Notes: a model not told the origin generated them from the sequence alone. Counted from the first letter of the stretch, positions 1 to 8,782 are shown. The stretch is 64,000 nucleotides of DNA from Bordetella sp. H567 (GCF_001704295.1 NZ_CP012334.1:1934084-1998083); one strand, 5' to 3'. Translations and numbers: made by a program.

Positions 1-1
1 C

Positions 2-214
2 CGCGGCGTGCTGATCGCGTCGGGATTGATCGTCGGCGAGAGCTTGATCGGCGTCGTCATGGCGGCCGTGATTGGCGCCAGTGGCAACGACGCGCCGCTG
101 GCGATCGCCGGTGCCGGTTTCGCGCCGATCGCTTCCTGGCTGGGGCTGGCCGTGTTCCTGGCGGTGGCCTTGCTGTTCGCGCGCCGCGTGGTGGCGGCCG
201 CGGCCTGGCGTTGA
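2..214 (+). CDS. OPT family transporter, C-terminal fragment
   Basis: This is the last 70 residues of an integral membrane transporter whose gene begins left of the window. The visible tail contains GVLIASGLIVGESLIG, the glycine-rich helix near the end of bacterial OPT (oligopeptide transporter, YSL-like) proteins, then a final hydrophobic helix that stops at a basic, alanine-rich end. OPT proteins import peptides or metal chelates with protons; the substrate cannot be told here. The family call rests on the tail alone. Confidence 0.6.
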   Translation, partial: RGVLIASGLIVGESLIGVVMAAVIGASGNDAPLAIAGAGFAPIASWLGLAVFLAVALLFARRVVAAAAWR

Positions 215-257
215 TACGCCCCGGAGGGCGCGCGACGGCGCGCGGCCGCGCGCAAGG

Positions 258-494
258 CTAATCGTGATAGACGATGCGCAGCGGCAGCGCTTCGCGGTCC
301 GCCAGCCGGCGGCTGGCTTCCTCCACCAGTTCGTCCTCGGCCGCGCGCAGCGCGGCAACGCCGCTCAACCCGGTGCTGCGTTCCACCCGGCGCAACACAT
401 CGGCCGTGCAGCGGCAGGCGACGTAGCGATGCCCCGTTTCCAGCCAGAAGACGGCGCCGTCCTCGACCATCGATATCTCCCAGATTGCCCCCAT
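258..494 (-). CDS. Small DUF1488-like hypothetical protein
   Basis: A 78-residue soluble protein with no signal peptide or membrane segment. A strong Shine-Dalgarno sequence (GGGAGG) seven bases before the ATG at 494 fixes the start; a longer frame to 548 lacks this support. The layout, a beta-rich N-terminal half with V-F and V-A-C positions, then an amphipathic helix and a short P-L-R tail, resembles the DUF1488 family, as does the clearer example at 11212-11487. The function of that family is unknown. It is convergent with the OPT gene. Confidence 0.55.
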   Translation of the reverse strand: MGAIWEISMVEDGAVFWLETGHRYVACRCTADVLRRVERSTGLSGVAALRAAEDELVEEASRRLADREALPLRIVYHD

Positions 495-759
495 CGTGTC
501 CTCCCGAAGTCCAGGGGTTAACATTGGGCCCGCGCAAATCCGGTTCAAGGCATATGGGCTATTTGGTAATCCGCTCCCAGTCTAGGCAGGCTCCATCCAT
601 GGTGGAAATCAGATGGACGTACTACGACGCCCGCACGACACGCCGACGCCCTACGCCGCATGGCGCATCGCGTGCAAGGCCGGAGATGCATGGCTGAACC
701 TTATCTGGTCCGTCCGGACTAAGGCTCACGTCGCTTATCGCCTTCAATCCGTGGAATCT

Positions 760-2046
760 ATGAAGAAGCTTATTGTCGTTTTGTGGTCCGCCGCGGCCTT
801 CTGCACCAGCGGTGCCGTGCAGGCCGCTGCCCCCGCCGTGGCGCCGTCCGCGACGCAGCCCGCCACCGCCGGCCAGCCCGCCACCGCCGGCCAGCCCGCC
901 TCCGCCGGCCAGCCCGCCTCCGCCACACCGCCCGCGCCGGAAGCGCCCGCACCGGATGCCAGGTCGTGGCTGCTGCTGGATGCCACGAGCGGGCAGGTCA
1001 TCGCCTCGAAGAACCCCGACGAACGCGTGGAGCCCGCTTCGCTGACCAAGATCATGACGTCCTATCTGATCTTCCAGGCGCTGCGCGACAAAACGCTGGA
1101 TCTCAACCAGCAGGTGACCGTCTCCACCAACGCATGGAAGGTCGCGCCGGGCAGCTCGAAGATGTTCCTGGAGCCCGGCATGCATGTGAGCATCGACGAT
1201 CTACTGTCGGGCCTGCTCATTCAATCGGGCAACGACGCCGCCGTCGCGCTGGCGGAGGCCGCAGCCGGCTCCGAGGCGGCCTTCGTGCAACGCATGAATG
1301 ACACGGCCGAACGCATGGGCCTGAAGTCCACCCACTTCAACAGCCCGCATGGTCTGCCGGATCCGCAGACGTATTCCACCGCGCGCGACCTGGCGACGCT
1401 GACCTCGCGTGTGATCCGCGATTTTCCGGACCTATACGTGCGCTACGACCACGTGAAGTCATTCCGCTTCAACAACATCACGCAGCCCAACCGCAACCGC
1501 CTGCTCTGGAGCGATCCGTCGGTGGATGGCGGCAAGACCGGGCATACCGAGGCGGCAGGCTACTGCATGATCGCGTCCGCACTGCGTCCGGGCGCGGCCG
1601 GCCAGCGCCGGCTGATCGCGGTCGTCATGGGCACCCCTTCGGACAAAGTGCGCACCGCGGCCACGGGCATGCTGCTGAACTGGGGCTTCCAGAACTACGA
1701 GACCGTCAAGCTTTACGCCAAGGGTCAATCGATCGGCAACTCGACGGTCTGGAAAGGCCAGCAGCCGCAGGTGCTGGTGGGCTTCGATCGCGATATCTAT
1801 GCCACCGTTCCGCGCGCCTGGGTGCCCCGCCTGCAGAAGGTCATCACCCACCAGGGACCCCTGGTCGCGCCGCTGACGCTGGACAGCCAGGTGGGTACGG
1901 CCGATGTGCAGGTCGATGGCCGAACGATCCAGAGCTATCCCATCGTGGCCTTGCAGCCGGTGGAGCAGGGCGGCATGCTGTCGCGCGGTTGGGACAGTAT
2001 GCGGCTGTGGGTCTATGGATTGATGAAAGAGCAGCCCCCGGCCTGA
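760..2046 (+). CDS. dacC: D-alanyl-D-alanine carboxypeptidase (PBP5/6 family, S11)
   Basis: Penicillin-binding protein that trims the terminal D-alanine from peptidoglycan pentapeptides in the periplasm. The 428-residue product starts with a Sec signal peptide (MKKLIVVLWSAAAF to about AQA at 22). The three active-site motifs are intact: SLTK (Ser94, Lys97), SGN (156-158) and KTG (259-261). The C-terminal part holds the beta-rich PBP5 domain and ends near an amphipathic anchoring segment. Between the signal peptide and the catalytic domain lies an Ala/Pro/Gln-rich linker built from an 18-bp tandem repeat. The ATG at 760 was chosen because it begins the signal peptide; the frame is open upstream to 613 without signal-like sequence. 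Confidence 0.93.
   Translation: MKKLIVVLWSAAAFCTSGAVQAAAPAVAPSATQPATAGQPATAGQPASAGQPASATPPAPEAPAPDARSWLLLDATSGQVIASKNPDERVEPASLTKIMTSYLIFQALRDKTLDLNQQVTVSTNAWKVAPGSSKMFLEPGMHVSIDDLLSGLLIQSGNDAAVALAEAAAGSEAAFVQRMNDTAERMGLKSTHFNSPHGLPDPQTYSTARDLATLTSRVIRDFPDLYVRYDHVKSFRFNNITQPNRNRLLWSDPSVDGGKTGHTEAAGYCMIASALRPGAAGQRRLIAVVMGTPSDKVRTAATGMLLNWGFQNYETVKLYAKGQSIGNSTVWKGQQPQVLVGFDRDIYATVPRAWVPRLQKVITHQGPLVAPLTLDSQVGTADVQVDGRTIQSYPIVALQPVEQGGMLSRGWDSMRLWVYGLMKEQPPA
859..927 (+). repeat. 18-bp in-frame tandem repeat in the dacC linker
   Basis: Four consecutive copies, the last one incomplete, of an 18-bp unit encoding PATAGQ or PASAGQ start at 859, 877, 895 and 913. The first two copies are identical. 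They code for a flexible proline/alanine linker between signal peptide and enzyme domain. Slipped-strand copy changes would keep the frame and alter only linker length. Confidence 0.9.
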
Positions 2047-2064
2047 ACGCCGCCGCGCCGGCTT

Positions 2065-2098
2065 TGGCGTTATGTCAGAAACCGCTGACATAACGCCA
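2065..2098. terminator. Perfect 14-bp hairpin downstream of dacC
   Basis: TGGCGTTATGTCAG (2065-2078) and its exact reverse complement (2085-2098) flank a 6-nt loop, 18 bp after the dacC stop. No T-run follows on either strand. It may be a non-canonical terminator, an mRNA-stabilising hairpin, or an operator for the following ornithine cyclodeaminase gene 90 bp away. Confidence 0.55.
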
Positions 2099-2188
2099 GC
2101 CGATCCAGCACTGTTGCACACCTTGCTGGCTTTCCGTTAGTTCGAGTCCCGATCATGATTCTCCTGTCCAGGCAGAAGAGAGATAACC

Positions 2189-3235
2189 ATGACAAGACTG
2201 ATCGATGTACCCGGGATGGCCACCTTGATGCGCGAGGTCGGCGTCGCGCCCTTCATGCGCGATCTCGCGCAACGCATACGCGCCGATTACCTGCGCTGGC
2301 CGGAATTCGAGAAATCCGCCCGGCTTGCGTCGCATTCGCCCGTGGGCGTGATCGAATTGATGCCCGTGGCCGACGCGGCGCGCTATGCCTTCAAGTATGT
2401 CAACGGGCATCCCGGCAACACCGTGCTGGGCCTGCCTACCGTGATGGCCTTCGGGGTGCTGGCCGACGTCGCGACCGGTTATCCGCGCCTGATGTCCGAG
2501 CTGACCTTGACCACGGCGATGCGTACCGCCGCCACCTCGGTCGTCGCCGCGGCGGCGCTGGCCCGCCCCGATGCGCGCACCATGGCCCTCATCGGCAACG
2601 GCGCACAGAGCGAATTCCAGGCGCTTGCCTTCCACGACATGCTGGGTATCGAGGAAGTCCGCCTTTTCGACATCGATAGCCGCGCCACCGCCAAGCTGGT
2701 GCGCAATCTGGCGCAGGCTGCGCCCGCGCTGCATGTCGTCGTGGCGGCCAGTGCCGCGGCGGCGGTACGGGGCGCGCATATCGTCACCACCGTCACCGCG
2801 GACAAGGCCTACGCAACCATCGTCACGCCCGGGATGATGGAACCGGGCATGCATCTGAACGCGGTGGGCGGCGATTGCCCCGGCAAGACGGAAATCCATC
2901 CCGATATCCTGCGGCGGGCGCGCATCATCGTGGAATACGAGCCGCAATCGCGCATCGAAGGCGATATCCAGCAGTTGCCCGCGGACTTCCCGGTGACTGA
3001 ATTGTGGCGGGTGCTGAACGGCGATCGGGCCGGACGCGAGTCGCCGGCGCAGGTCACCGTCTTCGATTCCGTGGGTTTCGCCCTGGAGGACTATTCCGCC
3101 CTGTGCCTGGTTGCGGAGCTGGCGGAAAAGCACGGCGTGGGGGTAGAGCTGCCCCTGATCGCGATGGGCGGGGATCCCAAGGACCTGTATGCCCTCGCGC
3201 TGGGCGAAGACGCGGCCCTGCGCGCCGCAGCCTAG
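2189..3235 (+). CDS. ocd: Ornithine cyclodeaminase / mu-crystallin family
   Basis: A 348-residue cytosolic NAD-dependent enzyme that, in this family, converts L-ornithine to L-proline and ammonia. The N-terminal substrate-binding half contains the conserved TAMRTAATS segment; the Rossmann part has GNGAQSEFQ near residue 137, and the C-terminal substrate motif DSVGFALEDYSA is present. Length matches the longer proteobacterial ornithine cyclodeaminases. The ATG at 2189 follows a purine-rich stretch (AGAAGAGAG). An Lrp/AsnC regulator lies convergent downstream, a common partner for amino-acid catabolic genes. Related alanine or lysine cyclodeaminases cannot be fully excluded. Confidence 0.88.
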   Translation: MTRLIDVPGMATLMREVGVAPFMRDLAQRIRADYLRWPEFEKSARLASHSPVGVIELMPVADAARYAFKYVNGHPGNTVLGLPTVMAFGVLADVATGYPRLMSELTLTTAMRTAATSVVAAAALARPDARTMALIGNGAQSEFQALAFHDMLGIEEVRLFDIDSRATAKLVRNLAQAAPALHVVVAASAAAAVRGAHIVTTVTADKAYATIVTPGMMEPGMHLNAVGGDCPGKTEIHPDILRRARIIVEYEPQSRIEGDIQQLPADFPVTELWRVLNGDRAGRESPAQVTVFDSVGFALEDYSALCLVAELAEKHGVGVELPLIAMGGDPKDLYALALGEDAALRAAA

Positions 3236-3344
3236 TCGCCCATCGTCGCTTGGGTGAATGCGCCGGTTCCATCCGTTCCGGGTCGCCGCCCATTCTCGCG
3301 ACCCGCACATCGATCCACGTCCGGGCCTTGCCCGACGCAACTGG

Positions 3345-3776
3345 CTATTTGTACACGGCCAGCAGCAGATTGGTTTCCGAGTTCGCGATCCCTTTGATGC
3401 GGCGCAGATCGCGCAGCACGCGGTCGAACGTCGCCAGGTCCTGCACCCGGATTTCCGCCACCAGGTCCCAGCGTCCGCTGGTCGAATGCACCTGCACGAT
3501 CTCCGGCAGCCGGCGCAGCGCCGTCAGCACGGCGTCGGTTTCGTTGCCCCGCACCTCGATCAAGGTCATGGCCCGTACGCCGTCGTCCTCGGTTTCGCTG
3601 CGCAGGCGGACGGTGAATCCCAGGATCGTGCCGCCGCGCACCAGGCGGTCTATGCGATTGTGTATGGTGCCGCGCGACACGGCCAATTTTTTGGCCAGCG
3701 TGGCGGTGGTCAGGCGGCCGTTGTCGCGCAGCAGGGCGATGAGGCGGCGGTCCAGATCGTCTAGGGCTTCTTGCAT
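3345..3776 (-). CDS. Lrp/AsnC family transcriptional regulator
   Basis: A 143-residue DNA-binding regulator. Residues 5-60 form the AsnC-type winged helix-turn-helix, with LAKKLAVSRGTIHNRIDRL as recognition region; residues 65-140 form the RAM ligand-binding and oligomerisation domain, including the VHSTSGRWDLVAEI strand pair. Such proteins sense amino acids. It is convergent with the ornithine cyclodeaminase gene and divergent from the MFS gene at 3895. Control of ocd is a reasonable inference but no binding site was identified. Confidence 0.92.
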   Translation of the reverse strand: MQEALDDLDRRLIALLRDNGRLTTATLAKKLAVSRGTIHNRIDRLVRGGTILGFTVRLRSETEDDGVRAMTLIEVRGNETDAVLTALRRLPEIVQVHSTSGRWDLVAEIRVQDLATFDRVLRDLRRIKGIANSETNLLLAVYK

Positions 3777-3864
3777 GGGAAGAGCGGCGTGGTGCCGTAG
3801 GGGGCTGCGCTACTGTAGCACCGCGCGACGCATTCGACGTTTCGCGGCGGGTGCGCTAAAATCG

Positions 3865-3889
3865 TTGATAGATCAATTATTGATATATC
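3865..3889. promoter_or_regulatory. Probable MarR operator before the MFS/marR operon
   Basis: The AT-rich stretch just ahead of the MFS start carries the inverted repeat TTGAT-AG-ATCAA (3865-3876) followed by a second partial copy, TTGATATATC (3880-3889), offset by 15 bp. MarR-family sites are short AT-rich palindromes overlapping promoters, and a marR gene is the second gene of the operon. Autorepression is inferred. Confidence 0.6.
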
Positions 3890-3894
3890 CACAA

Positions 3895-5496
3895 ATGGCC
3901 CCCCGCGCTCCCGCCACCCCCCATTCCGCCGGCCAGGTATTGCCGTTTCGCCAGTCCTTGATGGCGATGCTGGGCATGTGCTTCGTCGTCATGATGGTGG
4001 CCATCGACCAGACGGTGGTCGGCACCGCCTTGCCCACGGTGGTGGCGGAGCTCAAGGGCTTCGACCTGTACGCCTGGGTCGCGACCTCGTATCTGCTGAC
4101 CTCGGTCATCACCGTGCCGATCTTCGGGCGCCTGGGCGACTACTACGGCCGCAAGCCTTTCGTGGTGTCGGCGATCCTGGTGTTCACGGCGGCGTCGGCC
4201 CTGTGCGGCGCGGCCGACAGCATGCTGTTCCTGGTCATCGCGCGGGCGCTGCAGGGCATCGGTGGCGGCATGCTGGTGGGCACCGCCTTTGCCTGCATCC
4301 CCGACCTGTTTCCGGATTCCTATGTGCGCCTGCGCTGGCAGGTCATGTTCAGTTCGGCCTTCGGCATCGCCAACGCCATCGGGCCGTCGCTGGGCGGTAT
4401 CCTGACCGAATACTACGGCTGGCGTTCCGTCTTCTACGTCAACATCCCGGTGGGTCTGCTGGGGCTCTGGTTCGTCTCCCGCCATCTGCCCCATCTGCGC
4501 CACAGCGATCCCAACCGCAAGATCCGCCTGGACTGGCCGGGCGCGCTGCTCATCGCGCTCGCGCTGGGCGGCTTGCAACTGGTGGTCGAGTTGTTGCCGG
4601 CCAGGGGGATCAGCAACCTGACCGCCACGCTGGCCGCCGCCAGCCTGGTCGCCTTCGGCCTGCTGTATTGGTGGGAAAGGCGTTGCGAGCAGCCGCTGCT
4701 GCCGTTCGAGATGTTCCGCAATGCCAGCCTGGCGCCGCTCTTCATGCTGGCGCTGCTGGTCGGGGTCTCGATGTTTTCGCTGCTGTTCTATGCGCCGCTG
4801 CTGCTGCAGGGCGGCTTCGGATTGTCGCCCAAGGATGCTGGCCTGCTGATCACGCCCATGGTCGTTTGCATTACCGTGGGCAGCATCACCAACGGCCGCA
4901 TCGTCACGCGCATCAAGAATCCGAACAACATGCTCTATGTCGGCTTTCTGCTGATGTGCCTGGCTACGGCCGGCATCATTTCCACCCACAACTACACGCC
5001 GCGCTGGCTGATCGCCAGCTACATGCTGGCGGCCGGCCTGGGTCTGGGGTTCATCATGCCGAACCTGACGGTCTTTGCGCAGGAAACCGCCGGGCGGGCG
5101 CACCTGGGCATCGCCACGGCGCTGCTGCAATCGCTGCGCATGGTCGGCGGCATGGTGGGCACGGCCGTCGTGGGCACCATGGTGAACCACAGCTATATCA
5201 GCGGCGTGCGCGCATCGCTGGATAGCGGCCAGGCGCTACGCTGGCTGGATACGCTGGACGATCCGCAGATACTGGTGAACCCTTCCGCGCAGGCCGCCTT
5301 CATGCAGCAGGTGGCGGCGGCAGGCCGGGATGGCGCCTCGTACCTGGAAGCGGCCCGTGTATCGTTGGTCGGCGCTATCCACGACGGGCAGATCATCGTG
5401 CTGGCGATCGCCATCCTGTCGCTGTGGTTCGTGCGGCGGGTGCCGCCGATCCGGCTTACCCGCCGTTCCAAGGCGGCCAGCGCGCCGGCGGAGTAA
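3895..5496 (+). CDS. DHA2 family multidrug MFS transporter (14 TM)
   Basis: A 533-residue inner-membrane proton antiporter of the drug:H+ antiporter-2 type (EmrB/QacA-like). QTVVGTALPTV in TM1 is the signature motif of this group, and the loop motif A (GRLGDYYGRKPF) follows TM2. Hydrophobic segments are consistent with 14 helices. The ATG at 3895 begins MAPRAPATPHS directly ahead of TM1; the frame is open farther upstream but that part overlaps the lrp gene in antisense. The stop is 3 bp from a marR gene, the usual arrangement for an efflux pump whose repressor releases DNA when a toxic compound binds. No membrane-fusion partner gene is present. Confidence 0.9.
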   Translation: MAPRAPATPHSAGQVLPFRQSLMAMLGMCFVVMMVAIDQTVVGTALPTVVAELKGFDLYAWVATSYLLTSVITVPIFGRLGDYYGRKPFVVSAILVFTAASALCGAADSMLFLVIARALQGIGGGMLVGTAFACIPDLFPDSYVRLRWQVMFSSAFGIANAIGPSLGGILTEYYGWRSVFYVNIPVGLLGLWFVSRHLPHLRHSDPNRKIRLDWPGALLIALALGGLQLVVELLPARGISNLTATLAAASLVAFGLLYWWERRCEQPLLPFEMFRNASLAPLFMLALLVGVSMFSLLFYAPLLLQGGFGLSPKDAGLLITPMVVCITVGSITNGRIVTRIKNPNNMLYVGFLLMCLATAGIISTHNYTPRWLIASYMLAAGLGLGFIMPNLTVFAQETAGRAHLGIATALLQSLRMVGGMVGTAVVGTMVNHSYISGVRASLDSGQALRWLDTLDDPQILVNPSAQAAFMQQVAAAGRDGASYLEAARVSLVGAIHDGQIIVLAIAILSLWFVRRVPPIRLTRRSKAASAPAE

Positions 5497-5499
5497 GGC

Positions 5500-5943
5500 A
5501 TGCCGAAGGAGCAACAAGGGCTGCATACCGTGCAGATGCTGGGGCAGACCTATCGATCGATGATGGCGGCTTTCGAAGCAAATGTGGGGCATGCCTTGCC
5601 CCGCTGGCGCATTCTGCTGGCGTTGCACGAGGCGGGCGCCCTGTCGCAGAAGATCCTGGCGGAACGCTGCCGCCTGGATCCCGCATCGCTGACGCGCCAG
5701 CTGCAGGCCATGGAAAGCCTGGGGTGGATCAGCCGCGCCATCGATGAACAGGACAACCGCGTGATCAACGCCATGCTCACCACGCAGGGCAAGCGCGTGG
5801 TGGCCGAGGCGCTGCCGCGGCGCGCCGCGTTCTTCGATCACGCCATGCAGGGCCTGTCGGCGGAGCAGATCAAGGTCTGCCACGAAGTCCTGGCCGTGCT
5901 GGAGGAAAACTTCAAGGCGGCGCAGCAGCGCGTGACCAGCTGA
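5500..5943 (+). CDS. MarR family transcriptional regulator
   Basis: A 147-residue winged helix-turn-helix regulator, second gene of the operon with the DHA2 pump (3-bp gap). The DNA-binding part includes LAERCRLDPASLTRQLQAM followed by the basic wing with DEQDNRVINAMLT; flanking helices make the dimer interface. MarR proteins are usually repressors released by small phenolic or cationic ligands. The inverted repeat at 3865-3889 is the likely target. Confidence 0.9.
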   Translation: MPKEQQGLHTVQMLGQTYRSMMAAFEANVGHALPRWRILLALHEAGALSQKILAERCRLDPASLTRQLQAMESLGWISRAIDEQDNRVINAMLTTQGKRVVAEALPRRAAFFDHAMQGLSAEQIKVCHEVLAVLEENFKAAQQRVTS

Positions 5944-6057
5944 GCCGGCGCCTGCCGAACCGCCGGAGACGGTGGTGGGTCGCCTTCTGCAAGATGGCCG
6001 GCCACCGGATGCCGGAACGCTGCCGGCTGACTGCGCAGTGGACCTGGCCGGATGAGG

Positions 6058-7647
6058 TCAAGGCCCGGTGCCCATCAATTGCGCGGCCAATTCCCGTAAC
6101 CGGTTCTTCTGTACCTTCACGGAATTGGCGCTCTCCACCACGGGAAATGCCGGCAGCACGTGAAAACCGGCGGGCACCTTGAAGGCGGCCATGGCGCGCC
6201 GGCATGCCGTCCGCCATGCGGCCGGATCCGGGATCGCGCCGTCTTCCAGCAGTACGAAGGCATAAGGCACCGTCGTCCCCTGGTGTTCGGTGCCTACCAC
6301 CTGGCAGGCGCGGATGCCGGGCAGGGCGGCGATGCAGGCTTCGATTTCCGCCGAATTGACCAGGAAACCCGCCAGGCGCAGGGAGTCGCCCATGCGGCCC
6401 TGGAAGACGAACTGCGTTTGGTCCACGACATAACCCAGGTCGCCCGTCCGAAAGTAGCCGTCCGGCGTCAGCGCCCGTGACGTAGGGACGGGATCGTCCA
6501 GGTATCCCAGCATCAGGCTGGGGCTGAGTATTTCGATTTCGCCGGATTCGCCGGGCGCCCCCAGGCGTCCGCTGGCCGGGTCGCGTACCCGTACGCGCGC
6601 GTCGGGGTAGATCAGCCGTCCGCCGGGAAGATAGCGATGGACGGCGTCCTGCAAGGGTTGCGCCGCCACCAGCGCGATCAGTTCGCTGGACCCGTACAGC
6701 CCCGTCGTCGCGATGCCGTGCGCCGCGGCGCGCGCGGGCAACGATTCCAGGCCAGGCGCGAAGCTCGCGAAGCCGAACAGGCGTACGGACGAATAGTCGT
6801 TGCCTGGCGCCGCATCCAGCATGCGCTGCAGGGCTTCGTTGTTCAGGTAGGCATGCGTGACGCGATGGCGTGAGATGGCGTCCGCCGCATGCCGCGCGTT
6901 GAATACGGCCTGGCACACCACCGGTATCCCGGGCGCGAGGCCCCCCGCCAGCGCGGCGAATCCGAAGACGCCGCAGAAGGGGGCGGCGGCCAGGATACGC
7001 GCGCCATCATCGTGTCCATAGGCACGCGCCACTTGGTCGCCGTGCCGCAGCAAGGTCGCCTGCCCATGCACGACGAACTTGGGCAGCGAGGTCGTACCCG
7101 ATGTCGTGAAGCAGATCGCTGGCCCGTCGGCCGCGGCCTCGGCCAGCGGCGTTCCCTCGGCCATCATCGCGCGCAAGGAATAGGCGGGCACGCCCGCCGG
7201 CCCTCTGGAAGGCGCGCCTGCTGCGCCTGCCAGGCATACGCCGCGCAGGCGTCGCGTGAGCGTGGCAGGCACGTCCGAGAGGATCGCGTCGAAGTCGATG
7301 TCCTTGAACCCGGGCCAGTACAGCAGCCAGTCCGCGCGGCCACGGCCCAGCACGTCGGCCAGTTCACGCGCGCGAAAACGCGTGTTCACCGCCAGCGCCA
7401 GCGCACCGATGCGCGCGCATGCCAGGAAGCCGGCCACCCATTCTTCCCCATTCGGCAGCCAGATGGCGACGCGATCCCCCGCGCGCATGCCCGCATCGGC
7501 CAGCGCGCCCGCCAGGCGCGCGGCGTGCTCGCGCAATGCCGATACCGTGACCGGCGTATCGCCATCGATCAGGGCGATGCCCGCCGGCTCGCGCGCGGCC
7601 CAGGCATCCAGCCGCGCGGCGAAGGTCTCTGCCTGTCGCGCGCTCAC
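6058..7647 (-). CDS. AMP-dependent synthetase/ligase (acyl-CoA synthetase-like)
   Basis: A 529-residue class I adenylate-forming enzyme that activates a carboxylic acid as its acyl-adenylate and transfers it to CoA. Core motifs are visible: TSGTTSLPK (phosphate loop), GLYGSSE, and GYFRTGDLG with the ribose-binding aspartate; the C-terminal catalytic lysine lies in VKVQKNRL. The start is GTG at 7647, six bases after AAGGAA. It lies downstream of the cyclase gene on the same strand (91-bp gap), suggesting co-expression in breakdown of a cyclic or aromatic compound. Substrate unknown; the binding pocket does not point to a named ligase. Confidence 0.85.
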   Translation of the reverse strand: MSARQAETFAARLDAWAAREPAGIALIDGDTPVTVSALREHAARLAGALADAGMRAGDRVAIWLPNGEEWVAGFLACARIGALALAVNTRFRARELADVLGRGRADWLLYWPGFKDIDFDAILSDVPATLTRRLRGVCLAGAAGAPSRGPAGVPAYSLRAMMAEGTPLAEAAADGPAICFTTSGTTSLPKFVVHGQATLLRHGDQVARAYGHDDGARILAAAPFCGVFGFAALAGGLAPGIPVVCQAVFNARHAADAISRHRVTHAYLNNEALQRMLDAAPGNDYSSVRLFGFASFAPGLESLPARAAAHGIATTGLYGSSELIALVAAQPLQDAVHRYLPGGRLIYPDARVRVRDPASGRLGAPGESGEIEILSPSLMLGYLDDPVPTSRALTPDGYFRTGDLGYVVDQTQFVFQGRMGDSLRLAGFLVNSAEIEACIAALPGIRACQVVGTEHQGTTVPYAFVLLEDGAIPDPAAWRTACRRAMAAFKVPAGFHVLPAFPVVESANSVKVQKNRLRELAAQLMGTGP

Positions 7648-7738
7648 GGCGTTTCCTTGGCAAACGCGCCGGATGGACGGCCCTTCTGTCGCTGCGCGAC
7701 CGCTCCCCCGGCGGGGGGCGCGCGCTCCCCGAGAGGCT

Positions 7739-8782
7739 TCATACCGTAGCCACCGGCGTCACGGGCGAGCCGACCGCGCCGGGCAGCCGCAGCGGTGGCG
7801 CGGTCAGCAAAAACCGGGTGCGATCATGGGCGCGCAGCCAGTCCGCCAGCTCCTCCAGATACCAGAGCTCCGCCAGCGGCACGCCCAGCTTGAAGAGGCA
7901 ATGGTGGTGCAACGGGAGGATGGAGCGTCCGGGTCCGGCAGTGCGAGCGGGGTAGGCCTCCACCGCGTAGTTGTCGGCGCAAATCGCCGCGATGCCCGAC
8001 GCGCCGATCCAGTCCAGCAGCGCGGCGTCCGCGCCGTCCAATACGGCGCCTACCTGCTCCAGCGCCGCGTGATCCGGGTTGCCGGCCATGCGCACGATGG
8101 CTTCGGCGAAACCGGTGCGCAGCACCAGCATATCGCCCGGTTCCACTGTCACGTTCTGGTCGCGCATGACTTCCTGCAGCACCGTGTGGTCCACCAGCGT
8201 GCGCCGCATGCCTAGCGCCTGTGCCAGGTCCACCATGACGCCGCGGCCCTGCATGCCTTTGCGCGCGTAGTTGTCGATGCCCAGCTTGCGCGCGTACGAG
8301 CCGCCCGGCGGGCAGCAGCCCGAGGACGCAGCGGGATCGTCGCCGCCCAGGATATCGACGCCGGCCTCGTAGCCGTTGTAGTAGACCAGGCGCTCGGCGC
8401 CGTCGCCCTGGGTATCGAAGAGCGCGCCGACATGGCTCAGGCCGTCCCATTGCGTCGAATATTGCAGGGTCAGCGTGACCTGGTCGTCGTTGAGTACGTC
8501 CACCGCGGTGGCATCCTCGCGCCGCACCGCGAAGTTGACATTGGGATGCCCGTTCCTGTCCGTGGGCGACAACACCGGCGGGTGGCGGCGCGGATTCAGC
8601 ACATTGCCGCCCGGCAGGTCCAGCGGCAGGGACAGGCAAAACACCTTGCCGACGCGCACTTCGCGCACGGCCTGCAAGACTTTTTCCTCGGTAAGAAGAT
8701 TCAGGCGCCCAAGTTCGTCGTCCGCGCCATAGTCGCCCCAAGTGGAGCCGTCGGGCCTGCGATTCCAGCGTTGCATGTGCAT
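7739..8782 (-). CDS. Cyclase family protein (kynurenine formamidase-like fold)
   Basis: A 347-residue metal-dependent hydrolase of the cyclase/KynB superfamily, in the longer branch. QWDGLSHVG carries the metal-ligand region that replaces the short-form HxGTH motif, and a C-terminal LPLHHHCLFKLGVPLAE segment gives further histidines. The ATG at 8782 is chosen because a GGAG lies just ahead; an upstream frame to 8815 has no such site. It is divergent from a Bug receptor and SDR pair and upstream of an acyl-CoA ligase, so it probably opens or dehydrates a ring in a catabolic route. Substrate unknown. Confidence 0.85.
   Translation of the reverse strand: MHMQRWNRRPDGSTWGDYGADDELGRLNLLTEEKVLQAVREVRVGKVFCLSLPLDLPGGNVLNPRRHPPVLSPTDRNGHPNVNFAVRREDATAVDVLNDDQVTLTLQYSTQWDGLSHVGALFDTQGDGAERLVYYNGYEAGVDILGGDDPAASSGCCPPGGSYARKLGIDNYARKGMQGRGVMVDLAQALGMRRTLVDHTVLQEVMRDQNVTVEPGDMLVLRTGFAEAIVRMAGNPDHAALEQVGAVLDGADAALLDWIGASGIAAICADNYAVEAYPARTAGPGRSILPLHHHCLFKLGVPLAELWYLEELADWLRAHDRTRFLLTAPPLRLPGAVGSPVTPVATV

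Noticed and set aside
859-927. CRISPR-like direct repeats
   Set aside because: Units are contiguous without spacers and encode an in-frame protein linker.
2130-2160. GTTCGAGTCCCG resembling a tRNA T-arm
   Set aside because: The flanking bases do not pair into a T-stem and no acceptor, D- or anticodon arm is present.
2153-3340. Long minus-strand open frame of 395 codons
   Set aside because: Antisense to ocd; Arg/Gly/His-rich composition without motifs, as expected in GC-rich antisense frames.
3004-3894. Upstream extension of the MFS frame
   Set aside because: It runs through ocd and antisense to lrp; the true start is the ATG at 3895 with the membrane protein N-terminus.
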